A DNA stretch of 64,000 nucleotides from Chelydra serpentina (Eukaryota > Chordata > Testudines > Chelydridae), in contig JBAIAC010000008.1 of assembly GCA_037349315.1 (NCBI GenBank), positions 37,360,001 to 37,424,000 on the forward strand. Direction: 5' to 3'. The position numbers were made by a program, and so were the translations under genes. This document shows positions 12,233 through 22,349 of this stretch, piece after piece. Below the pieces are notes generated by a model. That model was not told the origin of the DNA. It did no database searches and saw only the letters and a list, made by a program, of their open reading frames with translations. The stretch's first letter is position 1. Every line of letters begins with the position of its first letter.

Positions 12233-12496
12233 ATGCTACTGATAACACTCTTTTCATTCCACAAGGTTAAACAGGAGCTACTAAAGTTAGACATGTTTAA
12301 ATCAGCAGGTCCAGATAAGTTGCATCTAAGAATTTTTAAAAAGCTGGCTGAGGAACTGGCCGGACTGTTCATGTTGCTTTTCAGTAGGTCTTGGAGCAGT
12401 GGGGAAGTTCCAGAAGACTGGAATCAAGCTATTGTTGTGTTAATTTTAAAAAGGGTGAATGGGATGATCGGGGTAGTTATAGGCCTGTCAGCCTGA
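12233..12496 (+). pseudogene. CR1 reverse transcriptase fragment
   Basis: This open segment encodes the start of the CR1 reverse transcriptase: KSAGPDKLHLRIFKKLAEEL, then SGEVPEDWNQAIVVLI, corresponding to the GPD and 'W..A.V..I.K' blocks that open the RT fold. It ends at a stop in a degenerated 'YRPVSLTS' block and is soon followed by the SINE insertion. Later RT pieces lie at about 12780-13660: YLDF is altered to YLDFCKAFG near 12905-12935, the catalytic region is present as KFSDDTKTG near 13150, and the thumb-like RVQRRAM is near 13590. It cannot encode an active enzyme. Confidence 0.8.
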
Positions 12497-12517
12497 CATC
12501 AATCCCAGGCAAGAATA

Positions 12518-12753
12518 ATGGAGCAAATCCCCTCGGGGGGAGGCGATAGCTCAGTGTTTTGAGCATTGGTCTGCTAAACTCAGGGTTGTGAGTTCAGTCC
12601 TTGAGGGGGCCATTTAGGGATCTGGGGCAAAAATCTGTCAGGGGACAGTACTTGGTCCTGCTAGTGAAGGGAGGGGACTGGACTCAATGACCTTTCAAGG
12701 TCCTTCCAGTACTATGAGATAAGTGTATCTCCATATATTATTAGCAGCTGATA
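12518..12753 (+). mobile_element. tRNA-derived SINE of the turtle Cry type
   Basis: A tRNA-like head begins gcgatagctcagtg (A box) with ggttgtgagttcagtcc (B box) about 45 bases later. A unique middle follows (gccatttagggatctggggc), then a CR1-like tail (aaggtccttccagtactatg). This composition, a tRNA head plus a tail borrowed from CR1, is that of the SINE family typical of cryptodiran turtles. It sits inside the CR1 at 11600-14535, so it is younger. A duplicated 'gagca/agcag' is suggestive, but a clean target duplication is not visible. Confidence 0.8.
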
Positions 12754-13708
12754 CAGGACTTGATTAATAAAGAGCTAAAGGAAGATAATGTAATTAATAC
12801 AAATCAACCTGGGCTTATGGAAAATAGATCCAGTCAAACTAACTTGGTATTTTTTTAATGAGATTATAAATTTGGTTGGTAAAGATAATAGCGTTGTTAT
12901 AATATACTTAGACTTTTGTAAGGCATTTGGCTGGTACCGCACAATATTTCCATAAATAAACTAGAACAATATAACATTAACATGGAATACATTAAATAGA
13001 TTATAAACTGTCTAACTGATAGGTCTCAAAATGTAACTGTGATGGAGGAATCATTATCAGTCCCTCAGGGACTGGTTCTTGGGTCTACACCATTGACCAT
13101 TTTTTCTCTCACCTGTAAGAATACATAAAATCATCACTGATAAAGTTTTCAGATGACACAAAAACTGGGGGAGTGATAAGTGATGAAAAGGACAGGTCAC
13201 TGATTCAGAGCAATCTGGATCACTTGGTAAACTGGGTGCAAGCAAACATGCACGTTAATTTGGCTAATTGTAAATGCATACATTTTATCATTAAATGTAT
13301 ATATCTAGGAATAAAAAACATACTTACAGGATGGGCAACTCTATCCTGGGAAGCAGTGACTCTGAACAAGATTTGAGGGTCATGGTGGATAATCAGCTGA
13401 ACATGAGCTCCCAGTGTAACATGTTGGCCAAAAGAACTAATGTGATCCTGGAATGCATAAATAGGGGAATCTTGAGCAGGAGGAGAGAGATTATTTTACT
13501 GCTGTATTTGGCTCTAGTGTGACAGCTGTTGGAATACTGTGTCCAGTTTTTGTGCCTAGAATTCAAGAAGGATGTTGATAAACTGGAAAGGGTTCAGAGA
13601 AGAGCCATGTGAATGATTAAAGGATTGGAAAACATACCTTTATAGTGATAAACCAAAAGGGTTCAATCTATTTAACTTTACAAAGAGAGGTTTAAGGGAT
13701 GATGTGAT

Positions 13709-14200
13709 AGGGGCCTGGGTGGCCTAGTGGCTATACCATTGGTCAGAAGGGTTGGAAGGGGGGGTCTGGACCCTCCTCAGGGCCCTGTGTAGTTCAAACC
13801 TTAACAGGGGAGATGGGTCTGCCTCTTGGCCGGGGGTGTGTGTTCAAGACTCGTTTCCCTGGGTTACATCCAATTAAAATCTCTTTAATCTGGGGCCAGG
13901 CCCCGCTAATTCAATTACCCTGCAGTTGGGACATACCCGCAGGCTCCCCTTGGCAGGGGAAGGATTATTTGCCTCCAGTGGCTGTGTTGGCTGGCAGGTC
14001 ACTGATTCATCCCTTCAGTCCAGCAAACAGAGAGCTCCTTCCTCTTTGCCAGTCACCCCCAACTGAGCCAGGCTCCCTTCTTTTCTCCCCGTTCCAGGCC
14101 TGGCATCCACTGTATGTATACTGAGGCAGGGCTAGCTGAGCACACAGGTTTTCTTTAACCCCTGCTGTGCCAGGAGGCAGTTCCTCTGCTCCTTCACAGA
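13709..14200 (+). mobile_element. Unclassified insert with a tRNA-like start inside CR1
   Basis: CR1 coding sequence stops at about 13708 and its 3' part resumes at about 14200. The insert begins gggcctgggtggcctagtgg, similar to a tRNA A-box region and to the element at 50200, then becomes GC-rich unrelated sequence with a 103-codon open frame (13813-14124) that has no known domain. A SINE or composite non-autonomous element is the likeliest reading. Confidence 0.45.
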
Positions 14201-14769
14201 TGACTTGATTACAGTCAATAAGTACCTACATGGGGAACAAATATTTAATAATGGGCTCTTCAGTCTAGCAGAGAAAGGTATAACATGATCCAATGGCTCG
14301 ATGTTCAAGTTGGATTAATTGAGACTGGAAATAAGGCATAAATTTTTAATGGTGAGAGTAATTAAACATTTGAACCATTTACTAAGGGTTGTGAGTGTAT
14401 TCTCCCTCACTGACCATTTTACAATCAAGATTGGATGTTTTACTAAAAAGCTCTAGGAATTATTTTGGGGCAGTTCTATGACCTGTGTCATACAAGAAGT
14501 CAGAGTCCCTTCTGGCCTTAGAATCTATTAATCTCTCCAGATTAGTACTTGAATGATAGTGAAGTTGAAGCTCAGTCTGGGTATGAGGGAGGTGATGTTA
14601 GTGGTGTGGAGGAAGCATTTGACAGGGCTGTTACAGTAGAGAAGATTAATGCCTTCAATATTGAGGCTGTTTATTCTTTCCCCAATACACTCACTAACTT
14701 GCAGTACACCGTATGCCACTTCAGAGGGTTTCAGTAGTTAAATGTGCCTTTTAGATCTGTTCCTTACTA

Positions 14770-14880
14770 GATGCATAAGATCTCTACATTCAGACACAGA
14801 ATTCACCATGGTAACCCATGCCTTTATTACCTCCAGATTGGATTTTGCTCCTTCATGTGGGACAATATATGAAACCCGCT
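14770..14880 (+). repeat. L2 LINE reverse transcriptase relic
   Basis: The frame encodes VTHAFITSRLDFAPS, matching the conserved L2 block of the form 'LIHAFITSRLDYCNSL' near the end of the reverse transcriptase. Only this short block is recognisable. L2 is far older than the CR1 insertions here. Confidence 0.5.
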
Positions 14881-14889
14881 TAATTATTT

Positions 14890-16265
14890 CCCAAACGGAA
14901 ATGTGTCCAAGACACACATGTTGATGCATTTCCCCTTATTTGTGGGTGGGATGCAGGTACACAGATTACCCCATTAGGGGTAAAACCATGCCTACAATCT
15001 GGTGCCCTTCTCATTTACTTTGAGCCGTTCCTTTGCTTTCCCTCACAGTAGCACTTTCCCTCTGGCCAACTGGGATGAATCCAGCATCTCTGCTTTTGAT
15101 ATCTCTGATGCTGTATAATCAGGTGGCTGGGAAATCTTGAGGAATGGTGTGATCATCAGCAATGCCCTCTTATTTTCCCCTTTGAAAACAAATTTTTCTA
15201 CTTCTGTGATATATCTGGTCTCTAATGTCTCAGCAGTCAGAGCCTGAAAGCTTTTAACTGGGGGTCTCCAATGTGACATCAGAATGTATTACTTTTACTA
15301 CTGTTTCTCTAGCCCATCTGTGTTATTTAATTTTTATTGCCGCTCAAAATGTTGTATGCTTTGAGTCTTCTCTACTTTTTTTGTGCATGTTTGTCTTTTA
15401 TCCATAGCAAAAAGATATTTCTTCTAGTAAATCTTCTTGACAGTATTTTCGTTAGCATAAATTTGTTTCTCTTGCTTGTTTTCTGTGTTCGCAGCTCACT
15501 AAGTCCCAGTGTAGAATTTTCAATGTATGTATTGACTCTTCACTATAAGTGGCAACACAGACCTGAAAACAAGCTCTTCCTTTGCAGCTAGAAGTCCTAA
15601 ATACAAACAAACATTTGTCTCACAGTTCTGAGCCAGTTCAGGCTTTCAGATGTTTCAATCCAGTTTGTTCACCCAGCAATGGAATCATGTTTAAAAGGCC
15701 GATGTGATTTTCTTTTCTCTATGTAGAATTGACATATCAGGAGCTAATTACAGTAAAAAGATCTGACTTTTCACTAAAAAGAACTGGCATGTAGTTAAAA
15801 AAAGAAATATGACTTTGATTATAGTGACAGCTGATAGCACCTTAAAGTAATATCAATATATAAATCTCTGGATTTAGCATGGTGAAATGCTTCAAGTTGA
15901 AACATACTATATAAATAAACAGCTCATTTCCCTCCTTTGACTCCGCCCACCCCCCAAAAAAGTGCAAAAAAGAAAGATGATGTAGTAGCTGGTTAGTTCA
16001 ATTGGTGTGAAAGTTAAGTATTAATATGCTGTAGCCTTCTCCATTAAACGTTTGAAAATGATCTAGGTCTCTCTGTTCTATTTAGATTCTCCTACCATGT
16101 CTATCACTGTGGTATATGGTGGGGATGTTATGAGCCTTAATTCACTAATGTTTGAAAAGTATCTTGCATGGAAGGTACTGTAGAAATGCAAAGAATAATT
16201 AAAGTTACCAATTTTAATATGAATGACAAAAATGAATATGACTTCTCAAGAAAATCCCAGAAGCA
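14890..16265. other. Intron sequence, nothing recognised
   Basis: AT-rich sequence with chance open frames (15043-15279 minus, 15337-15591 plus). No repeat family is recognised. Confidence 0.45.
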
Positions 16266-16267
16266 TA

Positions 16268-16410
16268 GGTGCTGGAACTAGGGGTGCTGGGGGTGCTGTC
16301 ACCCCCCTCCCCCCGGTTTGAAGTGGTTTCCATTATATACAGGGTTTACAGTTTGGTTCAATGGCTCTCAGGACCCCCACTATGCAAACTGTTCCAGCGC
16401 CCCTGTCCAG
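16268..16410. mobile_element. Short MITE with ggtgctggaac ends
   Basis: The left end is aggtgctggaactaggggtg and the right end gttccagcgcccctg, inverted over about 12 bases. The middle, with gaagtggtttccattatata and ggctctcaggaccccc, is typical of a common turtle MITE. There is no coding capacity. Confidence 0.5.
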
Positions 16411-17164
16411 AAGTATAATAGAAAAGATGCGGCCATTCTTGCAATTACTCTCTATGATTCATTTGCGGTCATATCGTTTCTTCAAGAATACTCCACGGGA
16501 AATGTGTTATGTACCAAGTTAAAATCTCTTGAGAGCAACTTGAGTAGGATACTTCTGAGGCATAAAAACTTTAAGTAGAAGAGGGTAGTTTTGTTTATTT
16601 CCCTTGAAAGTGAAGAGCCTCTCTCCCGCTCTAAGTGCTTTTATGGCAATTAAAATTTACAACTACAAAAATATAAATCATACACAAAAACAGAAAAATT
16701 CATCCTGGAATGCCATAAAAATCCACAGTAATACTTATCTGCAGCAATACCAATAACCCGGTATTTGACATCCCACCAGACTACACTGCACCCTGCCCTT
16801 TCCCCTGAGGGGAAAAAATGATCCTTGCAGCCTCCTTTGGTGGTTTACAAATCTGGCCTCTGGCTTCTGGCAGACTGAAGAAGGGAATGCATTCCAAAAG
16901 TGAGGAGCTGTCTCAGAAAATGGCTTATTACCAGCGCCTACCTTTTAAACCAAGAGGTTGTTAGTTCAAATGCTTTTGTTGCTCACTTAGCTGTTTCCCT
17001 CTCACATGAGGAGAGAAGCAGGCTCTTATGTAATCAGGTCCCAAGCCATTCAGCTTAAAACCAACATTTTGTACCTGGGAGCTAATAGGCAGACAGTGCA
17101 GATTATGGTGCAGTGATATGATGTGCACCCTGTGTAAAATGTCCATGATGTGTGCCACTTTATA

Positions 17165-18395
17165 AGTGTGCAGCTACCATGAGTTTCATTGCTTAGGATT
17201 GCAGGACTGGGCCCTGGGGGTGAAATCCTGCTCCACGGCAGCTAATAGCAAACTCCACTGACTTCAGTAGGGCCAGGATTCCATCATAGGCATTTAGGGG
17301 TGTGAGAGATATACATCCACTGACTCACATTAATTCCTTTCTGTTTACCACATTTTCTTCCTCCACTCCAGTCTCCCTTTTAACTCCAGCTTTTTTCTTT
17401 CATCAAAATAATTTCTTATTGTGAACATAAGATAAACAGCACTCCAATATAGCTCTATTAATCCTAGCGGATACTGAGTGCAAAGGAAGTGGAGAAGATA
17501 AGAGTCTTTCTGATGAGAACAGAAGCTAATATGCTGTGTACAGTGTTTTTTGGTTTCTGGTGTTTATTTTTTGAGACATCATTGCTCATGTTTTAAGAGT
17601 TTAAATACTTGGTTTCTTTGAATTATGAAAGCTGCATGTCACCAGCAATGCATTTCCAGTGATTACAGAAAAATTTTAATGCATCGTTCTTAGGGCTTGC
17701 CAGCCTGCCACACACATAATTATCAAACCTGCAAATATTCGACATTTGCTGGGTTTCTATGTCTATTTTATGAAGCCCCCTTCTCAAATTCTTGGTTCAA
17801 TGTGAAGTTATCAGATTAATCAGGTTTCACTACAAATGTGCAAGTCATAACTCTGCAAATGTTCATGCCAAACTTGGCCAAGGTTTGCCAGAAGTTCCAG
17901 CGAGAACTAGGTAATGTACTTCCTTGCTTTCTTTTCTCCAGACTCTTCCTGCCAGTTTATGCTGGAGCGGTGGGGAAATTACTTTAGATCACAAAAATCC
18001 AGATTGAATACCTGCAGCAGTAGAAAACAAACTTCAAAGTAACCTCTCAAGGGCTCTCTCCTGGTGGTTCTCTATCTAGGCATCTCACCTCTTCATTTCT
18101 CTGGTGGTTACCCTCTCCTATTTGTTCATTCTCCTTAGTAGTTACTTGCCCTTCTTTGCCTTCTTGGTAGCTGTTCTCATCTTTGGCAACACCAAGCTTC
18201 CTAATAGCAGTTTTGACCTCCTTTTCCCTTTCCCTGGTCACACCTCCTCATTCTCTCCTTTCTTCTCTATGCCATTACCGCCTGATCCTAATATTTCTTC
18301 ACTCCTTCTTCTACCACTTTGATCCACCTATGATCATTGGGGAAACTGAAACCAATCCACATCCCTGTTGATCACAGGAGGAAGAGCAAGCAGTG
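17165..18395. other. Intron sequence, mostly unrecognised
   Basis: A short palindromic piece with gacttcagtagggccagga (about 17260) is debris of the family noted at 2985. The CT-rich part (18050-18330) gives overlapping open frames on both strands that look like low-complexity artefacts. Confidence 0.4.
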
Positions 18396-18604
18396 GCTAG
18401 GGAAAGATTCTGGTTACCTCACATCAAAAAAGATATATTAGAAAAGCTATATTGGAAAAGAAGGACAGAGAAGGACAATAAAAATGATTAGATGTATGGG
18501 ATACCTTTCATAGATAGAGAAATTAAAAAGACTGGAACTGTTGATCTTGTAAGAGAGATTACTATGGAAGGATATGATAGACATCTATAGATAGAGGTGA
18601 AATT

Positions 18605-19010
18605 AAGCCGGTATAGTCCACAGCTGATTGTACTGGCAGGGCCGCTGATGTGGGGGAAGAGGGCAAAAGGGGCAGCTTCCCCAAGCCCTGGCAATTTAAA
18701 AGGGCCTTGGGCTTCCGCTACCGTGCCAGCAGCTGGCGCCCCGGGCCCTTTAAATTGCTGCCAGAGCCCCGGAGTGGGGTAGCGGTGGCCAGGAGCCCAG
18801 GCCCTTTAAATTGCTCCTGGAGCCCTGGGGTAGCGGCAGTGGACGGGAGCCCTGGGCCCTTTTAATCGCCGCTGGAGCCCTGGGTGGCACGGGCCCAGCA
18901 GCGCTGAAGAGCTAGCTGGGAGAGTCTGGCCCCAGCCCCACCCCTTCCAGGGGCCCAGAGCTGCCCCCCCACCTTGCTCAGGACCCCGGCCGCCCTGCTT
19001 AAGTCACTTT
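18605..19010. repeat. GC-rich insert with 55-base tandem units
   Basis: Copies of gccctttaaattgc start at 18745, 18801 and 18856, giving a period of 55-56 bases with ggagccctgggg between them. A fourth copy at about 18690 (gcaatttaaaagggcc) is inverted, so this segment could fold into a hairpin. The block is far richer in G and C than the surrounding intron and interrupts a CR1. Its overlapping open frames have no known domain and follow from the low-complexity composition. Confidence 0.55.
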
Positions 19011-19024
19011 CACCCCTGTCTATA

Positions 19025-19418
19025 GGGTGACCATACAGCCCAATTTTGGCCAGGACAGTTCCCTTTTTAAGCTCTGTCCTGGAAGTCACAACTCTTCCCC
19101 CCCCCCCCCAAAAAAAACTGGGCATTTGTTCCATTTAGTCTTGCTCGGGGGGGGGGGGGGGAGGGGCACGGCAAGAGCAAACAGGACAAAGTTCCAGTTT
19201 TGCCAAAAAAGTTGTGGCATCCGTGATGTCAGCTCCAGTGAGCAGCAACACCAGCCCCCATGCAGCAGGACTCAGGCAAACCGCGATGCCAAGTGGCTCA
19301 GCTCAGGCAAGTGGCAACACCAGGTGGCTCAGGCCAGCCCCGTGCAGCAGGGCTTGGGCTAGCACCTGAACACTGACCATCTTTTAACCGTTTTCAGTTT
19401 AGGGAATTATGGTCAACC
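19025..19418. mobile_element. MITE with gggtgacca ends, TA target
   Basis: The left end gggtgaccatacagccca and the right end tatggtcaacc are inverted. A TA lies just outside each end, as expected for Tc1/mariner-type insertion. Poly-C (about 19096) and poly-G (about 19147) runs lie inside. It belongs with the shorter, cleaner copy at 57326-57445. It has no coding capacity. Confidence 0.6.
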
Positions 19419-19884
19419 TAGACATCCATGAAGAGAGTAAGTAGGGAAGTATTATTTACCCCTTTCACATAACACAAGAACTAAGGGATCACCCAATGAA
19501 ATTAACAGACAGCAGGTTTAAATAAACAAAAGGAAGTACTTCACTCAGCACACAGAGAATCTGTGGAACTCATTGCCACCGGATGTTGTGAAGGCCAAAA
19601 GTATAACTGGGTTCAAAAAATAATTAAATAAGTTCATGGAGGATAGGTCCATCACTAGCTATTAGCCAAGAGGTTCAGGGATGCAACTCCATGTCCTGGG
19701 TTTCCCTAAACTTCCAGCTGCCAGAAGGTGGAACTAGACGACAGGGGATGGATCAGGCAAAATTGTCCTGTTCTGTCCATCCCCTTTGAAACATCTGTCA
19801 CTGACTACTGTCAGAAGACAGGATACCGGGGTAAATGGAACATTGGTGTGGCCCAATATGGCCCTTCTGATGAAGAGTAATGAC

Positions 19885-20875
19885 TACTTTTTTCTGTAGT
19901 CCATTGAATCTTCTAGGAAAAAAGTTATCTTTCACAGGTTATTTTCAACAAAATGAGTTACCTTTTACATGTTTTGCTGATTTATAAGCAAGGGTTTCAA
20001 GCACAGTGGAAATACAGTGTCAAGTGGAATGCACGAGAATATATTCATTGCACACTTGCAGTCAGTTATTTTGCTGTGGGAGGAATGAATATAGAGAATT
20101 TTTCACCCACACACATGTAACTGTAAAACAAACAAGCAGCAACAAAGGAGAAACAACTGGCAGGAGCATTTGGTACTTTAAGATGAAGCAAAGCATATTA
20201 TTTTTTCTAACTAATGGATCTATTGAAAAAATTGAGGCACACAAATACCAACAACCAAAAACAATTTACGCCTTATATCCTCTAGTAACATGCCATATAG
20301 CTGATGAATATATATGTCAAATGAATACACTCAATTATCATTCTAATTCAATATTCTGTCAGCAGCCTCGATACCATAATTGTCCTTATCTACCCGAGCT
20401 GTTTTTGTGGTAATATTGGGAGAAATATTTGTTACACAAATTCATGTTTGTTTGTTTTTTTGTTTTTTTAAATTCTGTTTATAAGTTTAAAAAAAGTTTG
20501 TGAAATTGGAGCATTTAAAATAATCAATTTTTATTTCAAAATTTCATGCACATTATTTTTACTCTATTGGAATGTTTGAGAAAGATTGAAAATCAATTTG
20601 GTTCTGAAAATACAGAAATAGTTTTGTAAAAAGACAAGAGAACATGGTGGCCTCCAGAGGCCTTGGGGTCTAATGTATTAAATAAACAACCGTGAGTCAC
20701 GTTGTCCAGAATTACTCTATCACTGTCAGGCTGTAATAGTACTTTGTTCTGATATAGAACTTTACAGATATTTTTTAGTCAAGTTGGTGGATATTATTTA
20801 TATGACACAGCAATAATAAGACATAGACACCATAATATGGTTAAATGCAGAGGCCACAACTTTATGTTAAAGTAT
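19885..20875. other. Intron sequence, nothing recognised
   Basis: A 135-codon open frame at 20006-20413 has no recognisable domain or codon bias. T-rich runs lie near 20450. No repeat family is recognised. Confidence 0.4.
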
Positions 20876-20878
20876 TAT

Positions 20879-21451
20879 CTATCTGCGGTTACCACCCCAA
20901 AGTACCCATAAGGGTTGTTCCAATGCAGATGTCAATGGGCACCAATGGCTTTGGTAGATTATAAACCTGTGGGTTGGTTTGCAGGCCATGCTCCCTTGCA
21001 ACCATCTGATCTTCCCAGTGACCTTGATAGGAAGCCAGACCTTCTCCCTTGCGCCACATCGGAGGTAGGAGAAATAATATAAGGGGAACCACAAGATGTG
21101 TGAGAAATAATGGCACACCACCTCATCATACAATGCTGTTCCCAGGACCAATGCTGAGGCAGCCCACTGGGTTGATTCAGGGAGGGACTGAAACAGGGAG
21201 CCCAGAATGGCTACCATACCTAGACAGCAAACTGTAACAACCCCCTCATGCTTCACCATCACCACCAAATGGGAGCCAGTCACCCATTTCCATCCCCACA
21301 ACCCAATGGAAGTAAGTGGCAAGCAGGACAGACCCCAGACCCTGGACCTAGATGCAGCATGTGACCTCCCCTCCCCAAACCATGCCCTGCGGTATAAGGG
21401 GAGGGATGAGAAAAGAAGTAGCTCCAAAAGTTGAAGGCAAAATGAAGGCAA
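20879..21451 (-). other. Unexplained 190-codon open frame, probably chance
   Basis: This is one of the longest open frames outside GRM8 and the CR1 copies. The predicted product is rich in leucine, tryptophan and serine with no motif I recognise, and other frames overlap it on both strands, which suggests low stop density in a GC-richer island rather than a gene. There is no splice-site or polyadenylation context that would decide it. It lies inside the GRM8 intron, antisense to the gene. Confidence 0.15.
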
Positions 21452-21589
21452 ATGGAGGTAAGGAAAGGAGAGGGGAACATCACCGTAGCTGTTCCCACTT
21501 GAGGCCTCTCACCCTACTCCAGCCCCAGAAAGTGACTCCACTGCTCCCCGCCCTGTGAAAGCCACACCCAGGCTAGTGGGGTAAGAATT

Positions 21590-21735
21590 TCCATTTAACA
21601 TATGGAAAAATTGAGGTTCAAAGAGGTTACATTATAAATTTGTCCAAGATCACAAAGGAAGTCAGGGTCCAAACTAGTATCACACAGCCAGGCCTATTGA
21701 CTCTCAGTCCTATACAAATTCCATTATAGCAAGTT
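21590..21735 (+). repeat. CORE-SINE/MIR-like relic
   Basis: Blocks aaaaattgaggttcaaagag, then ttgtccaagatcacaaagga, then atcacacagccaggcctatt follow the order of old CORE-SINE/MIR elements. It is diverged; no ends are defined. Confidence 0.45.
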
Positions 21736-21901
21736 ATTGTCAGTTCATCTTTCTGTATCTCTCTTCCCAAATAATGGGGATAATTCCTACTGACCTACTT
21801 CCATGTAATTGGGGACATCTTACATCTTATATGTTTTCAGGATTTCACATATGGTAAATATCATTGCCCCATATTACATCTAGTGAAACTGAGAGGTAGT
21901 G

Positions 21902-22191
21902 GGGTCCGTCTACACTTTGAGCTGGAGATGTAAATTCCAGCATGAGGAGACATACCCATGCTAGTGCTGATTGAGCTAGTGTGCTATAAAATATAGTGGC
22001 ACAAGTGGGCAAGCCAGCCTGAGCACATGCCTAGCATCCCAGACAAAACTGTACTAGGGGCGGCTAGTCTCTCCTGCAGCTTGTGCTGTTACGGCCACAC
22101 TGTTTTTAAAATGCTAGCTCAGTCAGACCTACTGAAGGTATGTCTCCTTGAGCTGGAATATACATCTGCAGCACAAAATGTAGATGTACCC
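21902..22191. mobile_element. MITE with about 55-base inverted ends
   Basis: The left end starts gggtccgtctacactttgag and continues ctggagatgtaaattccagc; the right end reverse-complements to gggtacatctacattttgtg and ctgcagatgtatattccagc. The inverted similarity runs through 'aaggagacatacc'. Length is about 290 bases with no coding capacity. The 'gtctacact' start places it near the Harbinger-like group in this window. No target duplication is clear. Confidence 0.65.
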
Positions 22192-22254
22192 ATAGAGAAG
22201 TTCAGTGGTTTGCCTAGGAAGAATTGTGGGCTAGTGGGTTAACAGGAGTCTTAA

Positions 22255-22345
22255 TCTCTGAATCGCTGTTAGAACCAGGATGAGTGTGTGAAGACTTAGC
22301 TTTTCCGTGCCTCTCTTTACTCAGATTTAAAATGGGGATAATGAC
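22255..22345 (-). repeat. CORE-SINE/MIR-like relic, reverse orientation
   Basis: The order tttccgtgcctctctttact, then cagatttaaaatggggataa, then tgacatttctcacaacattc is that of a MIR-type element on the opposite strand. It is short and diverged. Confidence 0.35.
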
Positions 22346-22349
22346 ATTT

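Larger units (their letters stand above)
11600..14535 (+). mobile_element. CR1 LINE, old, 5'-truncated, twice interrupted
   Basis: Starting in the end of the endonuclease domain (NSIFDLVLTDKHELIT near 11620), it runs through the reverse transcriptase and ends at about 14530 with the CR1 3' tail ('cagagtcccttctggcctta'). CR1 is the dominant LINE of turtles and birds and spreads by target-primed reverse transcription. Stops and frameshifts are frequent, so it is inactive. A tRNA-type SINE (12518-12753) and a second insert (13709-14200) interrupt it. It closely resembles the minus-strand copy at 51465-54100, for example RVQRRAM and MIKG in both, so the two are the same subfamily. Confidence 0.85.
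18400..19880 (+). mobile_element. CR1 LINE 3' part, interrupted
   Basis: From about 18400 to 18600 the sequence is the degenerate end of CR1 ORF2; the CR1 3' part resumes at about 19425. That part has the conserved stretch around aatctgtggaactcattgcc (encoding the region before the stop) and ends with tggcccaatatggcccttct, the 3' end of a different CR1 subfamily from those at 11600 and 59943. A GC-rich block and a MITE (19025-19418) sit between the two parts. The short repeats agacatctat (about 18581) and agacatccat (about 19420) at the break could be a target duplication. Confidence 0.75.

Noticed and set aside
12530..12600. Functional tRNA gene at the SINE head
   Set aside because: The A and B boxes belong to a SINE with a CR1-like tail; the same head recurs at 42688-42877, and the tRNA fold is not preserved.
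16880..17160. Old LINE or LTR piece (ggtcccaagccattcagctt region)
   Set aside because: It resembles a common vertebrate repeat, but I could not name the family or find ends, so I did not list it.
18650..19362. Several overlapping GC-rich open frames
   Set aside because: They cross the 55-base unit array and a MITE with poly-C and poly-G runs; all three frames are open in places.
20006..20413. 135-codon plus-strand open frame as a gene
   Set aside because: No domain, no splice context and a composition typical of chance reading of AT-rich DNA.
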